Below, in pieces: positions 33,254 through 46,732 of a DNA stretch of 64,000 nt. The DNA comes from Lindgomyces ingoldianus (lineage: Eukaryota; Ascomycota; Dothideomycetes; Pleosporales; Lindgomycetaceae), in assembly GCF_010093535.1 (NCBI RefSeq), contig NW_022985171.1:1501274-1565273 (forward strand), in the 5' to 3' direction. Numbering within the stretch: position 1 is the stretch's first letter; each line of letters begins with the position of its first letter. The notes below the pieces were generated by a model. It ran no database searches, was not told the origin of the DNA, and saw only the letters and a list, made by a program, of their open reading frames with translations. Made by a program: the position numbers and the translations under genes.

Positions 33254-36200
33254 TTAAACACTACTCCCCCTTTAAAAAGTATAAATAACTTATAACATAA
33301 TTTAGATTCTAACATAGCCTATACTGCGCTATTAGGATCTACAGAAGTTCCTACCTAAAGTAAAGCTGTTCTAGCAGAACAGATTAATATAATCTAAGAC
33401 AACATTAAGGAACTCTAGTAGATTAGTAATAAGGTTAGTAAGCTACTAAAACTTAAATAAAAGATTACTAACCTTTACTAAAAAGTAGTAGAATTATAAA
33501 ACTTTCTTAGACTCTTAAGCCTCTAGGAAACTACTAATTAAGCCTATTAAATACATAAACTATAAGTACAGTTAGTAAAAATCTAAAACATCTTAATAAA
33601 AAAAGTAAGTATTATAGCTAAAAAGACTTTAAAACTAGCCTTTTTAAAGCCTTTTAAAAAATTATTAAAGGACTTTTAACTATTCTTTACAAAATGTTAC
33701 CTTTATATATAATATAATAAAGAAGCATTTTAGACTAACATAGAAATAATATTCTAGATAGAACTACACCTAGAAGGCCCCTCTGTAATTTAGTTCTAAC
33801 CTTATGCAGACAACTAGATAAACTTTAAGGTAAATAGTAAAGCACTTACTTCTAAAACTAAAGAAGTATTTAGTAGCATTAAAAACTTTAAAGAAGCTCT
33901 AACAGCTATTTATAAAACTTTTAATAAAAAGAAAATTACAGCTAATAAGTTAAATGCTATAAAATAAGGAACTAGCCTAGTCTAGAATTATACAGCACAC
34001 TTTAGGGAATAGCTAGCTATCTGTAGATAGACAGACTAGAAAGCCCTCTACTACATGTTCTATAACAGACTAAGTAAAGTAGTAAAAGATAAATTTATAC
34101 ATAGTAAAAAACTAACTACTTTTAAAAATTTTATTACGTAAGCAACAACTTATAACAACTGTTATAGAGAGTGTAAAAGAGAAAAGAAATAAAAAGAAAC
34201 TTCTTAAAAACTAAAGTTTATTTTTAAAAAGAAAGAGCTTTTATAATATAATAAAAAACTAATAGACCTTAGTTATGTAAAGCATATATAGAGCCCTCTC
34301 TCTAAGAAGAGCTAAGTTCTAGAATGTAATAGGCTGCCTTTAATAAAGAAACAACAAAAGTAGCTAGAGGACAAGGCCTGCCTAAACTATAGAAAAGTAA
34401 GACATTTCTGCTAAAACTGCCTAAACTCCTAGAAGGGGGAGAATAAAAATACTACTATAATAATAAAAGCTATTACTGCTAAATACAGCCTTACAGACAA
34501 GGAAATATTAGAAAAATTAAATAATAAACTTTACTAGTAATATAGAGGAAACTATTTGTTAAACAACTGCTTAAAAGTGTATTAGGAAGTAGTTATTTAA
34601 AACTTTAGTAGCCTAGATATAGTATTACAGGACCTTATAATCTTTAAGAGATATAAAGAAGAGACTTAGATTTAAGAATATATTATAAATGTTTAAAAAG
34701 AAAAAAAACAGTTCCCTTTTTAAGACTAAACCTCTAGCACTTTAGTAAAAGAGCTTTTTTAATAGTTTTAGAAATGTAAATGCTAGAAGTGCAGTTTACA
34801 ACATAACTACCTAAGTTATTGCATAGTTCTACTTTACTAAATAAACATTAGTAATAACTACCTTACATTTAACATTATATAATAAATAGCTAGAGTTAAG
34901 TATAATATTATAGATAAAAAAAAGCAGTAGTAATTTTTTATTAAGATTAAAAATTAGAAACTAGAAGGACTAGGTAGACCTGCTAGGTTTAAAGTCTTAA
35001 AGCTAGTACTTAAGAAGCCTAAGACACTGCTTTTAAGCCTTATAATTAGTAAAAAGGCTTTAGTAATGCAACAAAGCTATAGTTAGTGCGCGCTTTATAG
35101 AAATAAAACCTATAGCACTAATAACTACTAATAGAAAGAACACCCTGTTTAGATAGTACAAATGTGGGAATACCTACAGTGGACTTAAAAGAGCCCCCTT
35201 AACATGTTATATAAACCTAATAATTGTCTATACCTCTAGTACTAATGCACGTAATAGTATTACATTAAGCATTAGAATAATAAGCATAGGACAGGCTAGT
35301 AGCCTATATAGGAAAAGAACTATAATAGATGCCTATAGTAAAGGACAGCCTTAGCCTGTAAAACTATAAACTGTTACACCTGCTAAACTACCCTCTTATA
35401 TAAGCAAGAGGGATAAGTAGCGTGTAAAAAATAAGACAACTGCAGGTTCTACTACTTTTAGTAAAAAGTAGTAAGAAAGGAAGACTACCTAACATTACAT
35501 TACTTAGTTAAAAATTATAAATATAAAGTAGCTAACTACTATAATTAAGAACATTAAATCTATAAAGAAAGAAAAGATAAGTTTAATAATAACTTATAAA
35601 ATGTTAACTTATATTCCTTTTCTAATAAAAAAGTTAAACATAATATATTAGTAGTAATTGCAGTAGAATAAGGGGCAGGACACAGCTTAACAACTACCTT
35701 TATGTATAAAGGATAGCCTAGACTAGCCCTTATAGACAGCAGATGCACCTTTACTACTATAGATAAGAATTAGGTAGATAAATAAAGTATACTATTTTAC
35801 ATAAAAAAAACCTGTTTAAGGTAACCCTTACTAACACATTATTAATTAAATATAGTAAAAGATAGATTAACCTAGAAACTTATAAAAAGGACTTTAAGAC
35901 CCTTAACATAAAGGACTAGAGGTCTATAAATATACTCTAACTAGAAGGCAAGTATAATGTAATCCTAGGTTATAATTAGCTTAGAACATATAATCCTGTA
36001 ATTAACTAGAGAACTATAACTATAAAAAACCCTAAAGACTACACACGCATAACCTAGTTAGCATGCTATAACAACTAATATCTAGTCTATAAATAAGCAA
36101 AATAAGGTAGCAGTTACTACTCTAAAAAAAAAAACTTTAGAAATTTCTTTACTAAAAGCTAAAAGCTTAAGTAATAAGAATAATAAAAAAAAAACTTAAG

Positions 36201-37538
36201 AAAGTCTCTTACAGCAAGATTAAAGTAGATAAGGATGTAAAATAAATTAGCATTATCTAAACCTAGAAAGAAGGCTGCATCCTAGCTAAATATAAAGATT
36301 ATAAGAACATGTTTAAAACACTAAAAGACCTAGAAGAGCTACTACTACACTAGCCCTAGGATTACACTATTAACCTAATAAAAAATTACAACCTAAAAAC
36401 CTATAAGCTTTACCCTTTAATAAAGGCATAAAAGAAAGCTTTATAAGAATATGTTAATAAAATGTTAGTATAAGGCTATATTTAAGAAAGCTATAGCCTA
36501 GTAGCTTTAGCTATAGTTTTTGTAAAAAAAAAAAAAAAAAAATCTAAGTCTATTAAGACTATAAAACTCTAAATAATAACATAATTTAAAATTAGTTTTC
36601 TTTACTAATTATATAAGATATTATAAACTAACTAAAAGAAACCTAGTACTTTACAAAGTTTAACATATAAGATAGATTTAATAAAATAAGGATAAAAAAA
36701 GAAAATAAGTAGCTTACAGCATTTAAAACTCTATAGAGACTTTATAAATTACTAGTAATGCTGTTTAGCTTAACAAACACCCTAGTAACATTTTAATAAA
36801 TTATTAATACAGCTCTTAACCTATATCTTAACGTCTTTACTCTAGTATATCTAGACAACATCCTTGTCTACTCTAAAGATACCCTAGAAGACTACATGCA
36901 GAAAGTACAAAAAGTCTTAGAACAGCTTAGAAAGTACAGACTTTACCTACAGCTCTCTAAATGCAAATTTTATGTTACTAAAATAGAATACTTAAGATTT
37001 ATAATTAATAGTAAGGAGATAAAAATTAACCTAGCTAAAATATAAAAGGTACTTAAGTAGCCTAAACCTATAACAGTTAAAAAGGTTAAAGGATTCCTAA
37101 GACTGTTAGGCTATGTTAGATAAATAATTAGAGATTATTTAAAAATTACTATACTATTAATAAATGCTATAACTAAAGAATAAGTAATAGTAAAATTTGT
37201 CTAGACCCTGCAGATAAATAAGGCATTTATAGTGTTAAAGCAGGCTATAACAGCTAAGCTAGTACTAAGAATGTACAACCCACAATTAGATACCAAAATC
37301 CATACAGACGCATCCCTAGAAGCCAGCAGGGCCGCGTTATATTAAAAACAAGAAGACAGAAAGTGGCACCTAGTTGCGTACTATTCTGCTAAGTTCTTAG
37401 GACCTAAAGCAGGTTACAGCATACCTAACAAAGAACTAAAAGCAATATTAAATGCTGTAAGAGTGTAGGCTACAGAACTACATAGGATAGCAAAGCTATT
37501 CTATATTATAACTAACTATGCAAACCTAGTTATGTTTC

Positions 37539-38226
37539 TGTTACGGTCTACGGTTGGACCAGCGTAACTCCACTAGCAGTGCTCCACAATCTAGCTGGGT
37601 TAGGACAGGGCTCGCTTAAGGACCAGTTAGAGGACACGGAGGCAGCGCACCCGCCTGAAATTATGGAAGAATGCGTTATCTAATAGGAAGACAGGACGCG
37701 AGCTTAAGGGAGCTTAAGGGAGCCTATAGGAGTCTCCTTAGCAAGCTCTTATAAACTCTAACAGCTTCTCTTAGTAAAGATAGGACGTAAGTTTAGGGAG
37801 CTTAAGAGAGCTTAAAAGAGCTTGTAGAAGTCTCCTTAGTAAGCTCCTATAAACTCTGCTAGCTCCCCTTAGCGCCCTAACACATGTATATAGTTCCTAC
37901 ATTAAATAACCTTTAAAAAGCGTGTTTAACATTTAGTTTATTTATTACATAGACTAAGTAGCATTTAGCTTTCTAAAGAGCTATAATACTATTTATATAT
38001 CTTACACTATATATACCTCTAACTCTGTCTAAAAGGACTGTTTAACCCTAGCCTCTTTACTGCTGCACATAGGGCAAACTATAATCTAGTCACTCTATCT
38101 TTCTCTAGTAGCCTATTAGCCTGTACGTAGGACTGTACACCCTACTAGATTGGCCTCTACCCTCTGTCCTCCCTCTTTAAGGAATATTACTAGACTTAAG
38201 TGCTTCCTAAAGTAAAAATTATAACA
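37539..38226 (+). repeat. 5' LTR of the inner Gypsy
   Basis: 688 bp; begins TGTTACGGTC, ends AAATTATAACA. The 3' third is strongly decayed compared with the 3' LTR. Confidence 0.9.
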
Positions 38227-40675
38227 TTAAACACTACCTCTTTTAAAAAGTATAGTAACTTTTTAACACAACTTAGATTCTAACATAGCCTACGCTGCGC
38301 TATTAGAATTTATAGAAGTTTCTACCTAAAGTAAAGCTATCTTTGCAGAACAGATTAACTTAATCTAGAACAATATTAAGAAACTCTAGTAGATTAGTAA
38401 TAAAGTTAGTAAGTTACTAAAACTTAAATAAAAAATAACTAACTTTTATAAAAAAACTATAAATTTATAAAGCCCTTTGCCCTTTATTAACTCTTAAGAA
38501 GCTACTACCTAAGCCTACTAAATATATAAACTATAAGTAGAGCTAGCAAAAGTTTAAAATATCTTAATAGATAGAGTAAGTGTTACAGCTAAAAAGGCTT
38601 TAAGACTAGCCCTTTTAAAGCCTTTTAAAGAATTATTAAAAGACCTTTAACTATTTTTTACTAAATGCTACCTCTATATGTAATATAATAAGAGAGCATT
38701 TTAGACTAACATAGAAATAATCTTCTAGATAGGATTACACTTAAAAGGCCCCCCTGCAATCTAGTTCTAACCCTACACTAACAATTAGATAGACTTTAGA
38801 GCTAATAGCGCACTACTTAACTCTAAAACTAAGGAAGTATTTAGCAGTGTTAAAAATTTTAAAGCAGCCCTATTAGCTATCTATAAAACCCTAGATAAAA
38901 AAAGGTTTGCAGCTAATAAACTAAATAACATAAGACAGGGCAGTAGACTAGCCTAAAACTATGCAGCGCGCTTTAGGGAATAAATAGCTATTTGCAGATA
39001 GAATAACTAGAAAGCCTTATGCTGCATGTTTTATAATAGACTAAATAACAAAGTAAAAGATAAATTTATGCACATAGACTAACTAACTACTTTTAAAGAC
39101 TACATTAAAAAAGTAATAACCTATAACAATTATTATAAAGAATATAAAAGAAAAAAGAAATTAAAGAGAACTTTCTAGAAGCTAGAATTTATTCCTAAGA
39201 AAAAAAAGCCTTTATAATATAATAAAAAGCTAATAGACCTTAGTTATGCAAAGCATACATAGAGCCCCCCCTCTAGAAAGAGCTAAGTTCTAGGACGCAA
39301 TAGGCCGCCCCTAATAAAGGAATAATAAAAGTGGCTAGAGAACAAGGCCTGCCTAAACTATAAAAAAGTAGGACATTTCTGCTAAAACTGCCTAAACTTT
39401 TAAAAAGGGGAGAATAAAGATACTACTGCAATAATAAAAGCTATTACTGCTAAATATAGCCTTATAGATAAGGAAATATAGAAAAGACTAAATAATAAAC
39501 TTTACTAGTAATATAAAGAAAATTACTCTTTAAATAACTACTTTAAACTATATTAGAAGGTAGTTATTTAAAACTTTAGCAGCTTTAATATAGTGTTACA
39601 GGACTTTATAATTTTTAAGGGATATAGAAAAAAGACTTAGATCTAAGGATACATTATAAATGTTTAGAAAAAAAAAAACAGTTCCCTCTCTAAGACTAAA
39701 CTCTTAGTACTTTAGCAAAAAAGCTTTCCTAACAGTTTTAAGAATGCAAGTGCTAGAAGTGTAGGTTATAACATAACTACTTAAGCAACTATATAGTCTT
39801 ACTTTATTAAATAAACATTAGTAATAACTACTTAATGTTTAACATTATACAAAGAATAGCTAAAGTTAAATATAACATTATAAATAAAAAAAAGTAATAG
39901 TAATTTTTTACTAAAATTAGAGACTAAAAGCTAGAATAGCTAGGCAAACTTGCTAGGTTTAAAGTACTATAACTAGCGCCTAAAAAACCTAAGACACTGC
40001 TTCTAAGCCTAGCAATCTCTAGAAAAGCTCTTGCAATATAACAAAACTATAGATAATGTGTTCTTTGCAGAAGCAGCACCTATAACACTAGCAGTTGCTA
40101 ATAGAAAAATTACCCTGTACAGCTAGTATAAACAAAGGAATACCTATAGTAAACCTAAAAAAGTCCCCTTAACACATTACACAGACCTAATAAGTGTCTG
40201 TACCCCTAGTACTAGTGTACATAACAATACTATGTTAAACACTAGAACAATAAACATTAAGCAGGATAGTAGCCTACATAGGAAAGAAACCACAACAGTT
40301 GCCTATAGCAAGGAACAGCCTTAGCCTGCAAAACTATAAATTGTTACACTTATTAGACAGCTTCTCCTTACAAATAAAAAGTATAGATAAAGTGTAATAA
40401 ATAAAAAAATTATAGGTTCTACTACTTTTAGTAAAAAGTAGTAAGAAAAGAAGACTACCTAACATTATATTATCTAGTTAAAGATTATAAATGTAAAGCA
40501 GCTAACTACTATAATTAAGAACATTAAATTTATAAGAAAAAAAAAATAAATTTAATAATAACTTATAAAACATTAACTTTTATCTCTTTCTTAATAAAGA
40601 AGTTAAACATAACATATTAGCAGTAATTACAGTAAGACAAGGGGCAGAACACAGCCTAACAACCACCTTTATGTA

Positions 40676-42005
40676 CAGTCGCCTACCAAAAGTCATTAGC
40701 CACTCAACGATCCGAGCTCTGCAGGGGTATAGTTAGCCTATTTAGGAAAGAGGTTACTTAACTAATTGCTACCTAAATTAAAAGATTTTTAGTTCTATAA
40801 GAAGCCTATGTTAAAGCCTATCTTCTAGCGTTATAGTTAATTAATAGTAAGTTAACTTGCCTTTGTTTTAGATAACTTCCTTTATGCGCTTTAACTAGCT
40901 TAGGATACTCTTCCTATAATTAGCTAGTGTAATCTTTGCCTATTTCTCTTTAAGGATATCTACTATCTGCTTGTAAGTAGTAATATATTCTTATTGCTTT
41001 AAAATGTAAAGCTTTATAATCTGCTAGAGGTTCTTAATTAGGTTTAAATTAGGACTTTGTAGAGGCTAATCTATCTGTATTATGCTATAGTTATCTATAT
41101 ACTTTTGGGTAGCCTTTGCAGTATGAATAGGGGCTCCATCCTGCATCTATATGCTAATACCGCGTTTCTCTGTAAGCTGCTTATAGAATAGGATGCTAAT
41201 GTTGTGCAGAATCTAGTAGTATTTGCTAGCATTATTCTGCTTACCTTTTTAGTTAATAAACAGCTCTAATTTAAAATTAAGAGAGATTACACTAAATACA
41301 GAGACTGTAGTCCTTCTAGACTTAAATGTAGGCTTTAGGTACTGACTCTTGTACGCTTTTCTATGCTGCCGACGTACATATAGAGGTCTAGTGTCTAAGC
41401 CAACTTTAAATGTTACTTCATTACAATAGGCTACGCAAGCCACGTCACCGCTCTTGTTATATTAATAGATTTAAGCAAAGCGGAGTTGTTTTTCTTTGTG
41501 TACAGCTAAGAGCTAAGGCTTGTGACGCGGACAGAAGGCGTAGTACTTATGTTTTGCAAGGTATCTCCTTATAGTACTAGCATAGATGCGGCAGTGGGTC
41601 TTAGACAGTGTCGCAATAGTCTAGAGCGTAGCAAAGGGATTATTTGCTGCCTAGCGAATTAAATGCCTCTTAGCGCGTTTGTTAAGCTTCAGAGGCCGGC
41701 CTGTACGCAGGGCTTTTGTATAGATAGGCTGGGGCTGCTTGCGCAGCCGGCGGATGTTATATGTAACTGTTGACTTAGGAATGCTGAGATGACTTGAAAT
41801 TTTGCCAGCGCTCACGCTGTAGAGGTGGAATTGCCATATTGTATTAACAGTAGACTTAGATAGCTCTTTGCGCGAGGTTTTATTTGCTTTTGTAACTATT
41901 AAAAAAGGTGGTAATTTAATTAAGTTACAATTAATTGAAATCAAAGCATTGTGGGGTGGCCTAGGCCTCTCGCTAAAGTGGCCAATCACTTTTGGTAGGC
42001 GACTG
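40676..42005 (-). mobile_element. Tc1/mariner-type DNA transposon, 1330 bp, in the inner Gypsy
   Basis: Terminal inverted repeats CAGTCGCCTACCAAAAGT and its complement at the right end (ACTTTTGGTAGGCGACTG), flanked by TA on both sides (40674-40675 and 42006-42007). Removing it restores the Gypsy protease region, which matches the outer copy around 35700. It is less mutated than its host and is the youngest layer of this nest. Confidence 0.9.
40720..41930 (-). pseudogene. Degraded Tc1/mariner transposase
   Basis: On the minus strand: an N-terminal helix-turn-helix region (SAGKISSHLSIPKSTVTYNI), then GRPLKL, a CNEVTFKVG stretch where the first catalytic Asp is normally found, and QDGAPIHTA...WPLQSPNLNLIKNL, the family's second catalytic block with Asn in place of the usual Asp of SPDLNP. 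Several stops and these changed residues make it inactive. The longest open pieces are 41651-42049 (which runs past the element end) and 41249-41443. Confidence 0.8.
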
Positions 42006-45000
42006 TACAAAGGATGGCCTAGACTAGCCCTTATAGATAGCAGATGCACCTTTACTGCTATAGATAAGGATTAGGTAGATAAATAAGGTATACTATTTTA
42101 CATAAAAAAAAACCTGTTTAAGGTAACTTTTACTAACACATTATTAATTAAGTACAGTAGAGGATAGATTAACTTAGAAACTTATAAAAAAAACTTTAAG
42201 ACCCTAAATATAAAAGATTAGAGGTCTATAAACATACTTAAGCTAGAAGGTAAATATAATGTAATTCTAGGCTATAATTAGCTTAAAACGCATAACCTTA
42301 TAATTAATTAAAGAACTATAACTATAAAAACTTCTAATAACCACGCACGCATAACCTAGTTAGCATGCTATAATAATAAATACCTAATCTATAAATAAGT
42401 AAAACAGAGTAGTAGTTACTACCCTAAGAAAAAGAAACTTTAGAAGTTCTCTTACTAAAAGCTAAAAGCCTAAGTAATAAGAATAATAAAAAAAAAACTT
42501 AAAAAAGTGTCTTATAAAAAAATTAAAAAAATAAAAATATAAAATAAGTTAGCATTATATAAATTTAGAAAGAAGGTTGTATCCTGCCTAAGTATAAGAA
42601 CTATAAAAATATGTTTAAAACACTAAAGAACTCTAGTAAATTACTACTACACTAGCCTTAAAATTATGCTATTAACTTAATAAAAGATTATAATCTAAAG
42701 ACGCATAGGCTCTGCCCCCTAACTAGGGCACAGAAGGAGGCCCTATAAGAATACATTAATAAGATGTTAGCATAAGGCTATATCTAAAAAAGCTACAGCC
42801 CTATAGCCTTAGCTATAGTCTTTGTAAAAAAGAAAGAAAAAAAGATCTAAGTCTACTAAGACTATAAGACCCTAAATAATAATATAATCTAAAACTAATT
42901 TCCTTTACTAATTATATAAGATATTATAAATTAATTAAAAGGAACCTAGTACTTTATAAAGTTTAATGTATAAAATAGATTTAATAAGATAAGGATATAA
43001 AAAGGAGATAAGTAGCTTACAGTGTTTAGAACCTTATAGGGACTTTATAAGTTACTAGTAATGCTGTTTAGCCTAACAAACGCCCTAGCAACATTCTAGT
43101 AGATTATTAATACAGCTCTTAACCCTTACCTAGATGTTTTTACTCTAGTATATTTAGATAACATCCTTATCTATTTAAAGGATACTTTAGAGGACTACAT
43201 ATAGAAGGTATAAAAAGTCTTAGAGTAGCTTAGGAAGTACAGACTTTACTTGCAGCTCTCTAAATGTAAGTTCTATGTTAAAGAGATAAAATACTTAGAA
43301 TTTATAATTAATAAAAAAAAAATAAAAATTAATCTAGCTAAAGTATAAAAAGTACTTAAGTAGCTAGAACTAATAATAGTTAAAGAAGTAAAAGAATTCC
43401 TAAGACTATTAGGCTACATTAGGCAGATAATTAGAAACTATTTAAAAATTGCTATACTATTAATAAACACTATAACTAAGGAATAAGTAACAGTAAAATT
43501 TGTCTAGACCTTATAAATAAATAAAGCATTTGTAGCGTTAAAATAAGCTATAATAGCTAAGCTAGTGCTAAAAATATATAACCTATAGTTAGATACTAAG
43601 ATCCACACAGACGCATCCCTAGGAGCTAGTAGAGCTGCATTTTACTAGAAACAAGAAGACAGAAAGTGGCACCTAGTTACATACTATTCTGCTAAGTTCT
43701 TAGGACCTAAAGCAGGCTACAGCATACCTAATAAAGAATTAAAAGCAATCTTAAATGCTATAAAGGTGTAGGCTATAAAGCTACATAGAATAGTAAAGCT
43801 ATTCTATATTATAACTAACTATGCAAATTTAGTTACATTTCTAATAGTAAAGAAATTATTACTAATGCACATAAAATAGGCAATAGAGCTTGCACAGTTT
43901 AACTGCATTATTAAGCACATCCTAGGAACACAGAATTAGCAGGCTAACACTCTTAGCTAAAGACTAGATTACTTTAACAAAGAAAAAGAAAAAACTAAAG
44001 AATTTACACTCTTTAAAAAAACTAATAAAGAATAAATTTATAATAGGCCCTAACTTATAAAAGAATTCTACATGCTTATAGCTAGTAAGTAAGAATAAAA
44101 GAACCTAATCTAAGAATATTATAAATCTCTAATGTTTAGACATCTAGGAATTAGCACCCTCTAGAAAAAGTTAAGGACTGCTATACTATAGTAAATACTA
44201 AAAGTAAAATAACTATGCATAAAGGTGCTTAATAAATGCAATACATATAACAGAAACAACCTGTAGAGGTATAAGGCCTACAGGTACCTACAGCTAATTA
44301 AGGCACTAAAATTACTATAGATAATAATTACAATAGATTTTATTACAGGACTACCCCTGTTTAAAGAACTAGGGACAGACAGGATGTGCAACATAATTAT
44401 AGTAGCTCTAGACAAAACTACTAAGTATCTACACACTTAGCCCTTAGAAAAAACAATAACTGCTAAAGAATTTATTTATAAATTAAAATAAAATATAATA
44501 TTAGTGCATAGATACCTTAAAATTATTATCTTTAACTAGGATAAACTATTTACTAGCAGTTTCTAGAAAGCAGTAATATAGCACCTTAGCATAACACACA
44601 AGTTATTAACAGCCTACTACCTGCAGATAGACAGACAGACTAAAAGAGTAAACACAAAAATAAAAAAGTACTTAAAAAAGTATATTTCCTACACTTAAAA
44701 TAATTAGCTAGAATAGCTTCTAATAGCGTAACTAGCTATTAATAATGTAAAGTTAGCTACAATAAAAAAAACACTATATAAGGCTAACTTTAGATATAAC
44801 CCTTACTTTACATTACATAGAAACTAACTTATAAACTTATAGAAGTTAATAAATTAGCTAATAAACTTATACTAAATACATAAAAAGTTAGCTATTAAAG
44901 CTAGAACTAGCAAAGAAATAATAAAGAAGTATGTAAATAAATTATAATAACTAGAACTAGAAATTTACCTAAAAGATTATGTATATCTTAATATAAAGAA

Positions 45001-45455
45001 CCTTAAGATACCTAGACCCTCTAGAAAGCTAGCAGAAAAAAAAATAAGACTATATAAGGTCTTTTAAACCTAATAAGATAACTGTAAGCTTAAGCTTTCC
45101 TTACATATAAAAATACATCTATAGTTCTATATCTCTAGATTAGAAAAAGCACTTAAAGGAATTCTCCTATCTACCTAAGAATAAGAAAACAAAGAAATAA
45201 AGTATAAAGTTAAGTGTATTATTAGTAAACAAAAAAATTAGAAAGAATTTTTAGTAAAATAAAAAAAGTAGCCTACTAGTAAAAATATATAGGAACTAGC
45301 TAAGAACTTACAGAACGCGCAGCTATTAGTATAAGGGTACTTTTAGGCTTATCTAAAAGAAACTAGCTAGGCAATAAGGCACCTATGTTAAAAGGAACAG
45401 CTACGTTATTACTAAATAGCAGCGGCCTTTAGAGATAAGTCTTAGCTAATAATAG

Positions 45456-45830
45456 TTAAGAAGAGAAACAGCCTTTTACTTTAGCTTTAAGAGCTTTTAT
45501 CTTATCTAAAAAGAAAAGGTCCTTCTCTAAGTATTTTATGTAATAAGCCTCTAACAGGTTTAGTAATTTTTAAATGTAATCTTGTTTAGAACACTTTTTA
45601 GCTTTTACCTCTAAAGTCTTTTAAACTTAACATAACATCTAGTTATTAAGCTTATGTTTATAAGCCTTTATAATAAAGGCCTTTTAAAGAAGCGCTTCCC
45701 TCTTTTTCTCTAAATAATCTTACGCAGCATTAAAGATAAAAGTGTTATATTTACTGTGCTTTTTTATACATTTAACATAGTTATCTAAAGACAAAGTTAA
45801 CACATAGGATAACTCTAAGAATTAGTAAGT
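45456..45830 (-). pseudogene. Antisense frame of the inner Gypsy, downstream of the chromodomain
   Basis: Minus-strand frame ending at a stop at 45456-45458. It reads LELSYVLTLSLD, then a decayed Cys pair region (VKCIKKHSK), a charged coiled-coil-like stretch, and KIKALKAK..GCFSS at the end. It corresponds position by position to the antisense frame of the outer copy (48353-48800). Internal stops are TAG/TAA, as expected from RIP of Gln or Trp codons. I know of no named family; it could be a chance frame. Confidence 0.4.
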
Positions 45831-46044
45831 GCTGTAGGGCCTTATTTTTGTCTAGCAAAAAGGATTAAAGCAACAAGCAACATAAGAATAATAAGATAAG
45901 CAGGACTAGCAAGCTATTTAGTATAAGAAGAATAAATATTAAGGATGCTTTCTAGCAGGTAGATGTGCACTTTATAAATAAGCCCTTACTAACACAGTTG
46001 TGTAAGCAGAGCGGCAAGGACGCCGCTAGGGAGGAGGGGCAGCG

Positions 46045-46732
46045 TGTTACAGTCTACAGTTAGACTAGTGTAACTCCACCAGCAGTGCTCCACAATCTAG
46101 CTGGGTTAGGACAGGGCTCGCTTAAGGACCAGTCAGAGGACACAGAGGCAGCGCACCCGCCCAAAATCATGGAAGAATGCGTTATCTAATAGGAAGACAG
46201 GACGCAAGCTTAAGGGAGCTTAAGGGAGCCTGCAGAAGTCTCCTTAGCAAGCTCTTATAAACTCTAATAGCTTCTTTTAGCAAAGACAGGACGTGAGTTT
46301 AGGGAGCTTAAGGGAGCTTAAGGGAGCCTGTAGGAGTCTTCTTAGCAAGCTTTTATAAACTCTGCTAGCTCCCCTTAGCGCCCTAACACATGTATATAGT
46401 TCCTACATTAAACAACCTTTAAGAGGCGTGTTTAATGTTTAGTTTATTTATTACATAGACTAAGTAGCATTTAGCTTTCTAAAGAGCTATAATACTATTT
46501 GTATATCTTGCACTATATATACCTCTAACCCTGTCTAAAAAGACTGTTTAACCCTAGCTTCCCTACTGCTGCACATAGGGTAAACTATAATCTAGTTACT
46601 CTATCTTTCTCTAGTAGCCTATTAGCCTGTACGTAGGACTGTACACCCTACCGGATTGGCCTCTACCCTCCGTCCTCCCTCCCCGAGGAATATCACCAGA
46701 CCCGAGTGCTTCCCGAAGCAAGGATTGTAACA
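46045..46732 (+). repeat. 3' LTR of the inner Gypsy
   Basis: 688 bp; its last 110 bases are GC-rich and hardly mutated (for example CCAGACCCGAGTGCTTCCCG), in contrast to the 5' LTR. Confidence 0.9.

Larger units (their letters stand above)
38240..45400 (+). pseudogene. Inner Gypsy gag-pol remnant with chromodomain
   Basis: Gag with a decayed zinc knuckle near 39350; protease LIDS.CTFTAIDK just right of the mariner insertion (about 42030-42070); RT near 43145 (YLDNILIYLKDT); RNase H near 43600-43700; integrase with IIVALDKTTKYLHT and a SITHKLLTAYYLQIDRQT-like stretch (about 44400-44650); chromodomain-like segment at about 45197-45345 (YKV..II, EFLVK.KK.PTSKN, ELAKNLQNAQ). Interrupted at 40676-42005. 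Many in-frame stops; not functional. Confidence 0.85.
37539..46732 (+). mobile_element. Inner Gypsy (chromovirus-type), inserted in the outer Gypsy
   Basis: LTRs of 688 bp each (37539-38226 and 46045-46732), target duplication GTTTC (37534-37538 and 46733-46737), placed in the RNase H/integrase part of the outer element. The LTRs are longer than the outer pair because of an internal duplication of about 95 bp. A purine-rich tract (GGGAGGAGGGGCAGCG) precedes the 3' LTR. Gag-pol order is the same as in the outer copy. It is itself split by a Tc1/mariner element. Confidence 0.9.

Noticed and set aside
35560..35748. 62-codon minus-strand frame in the outer Gypsy
   Set aside because: It is the antisense of the Gypsy protease region (LIDS..TFTAID on the plus strand).
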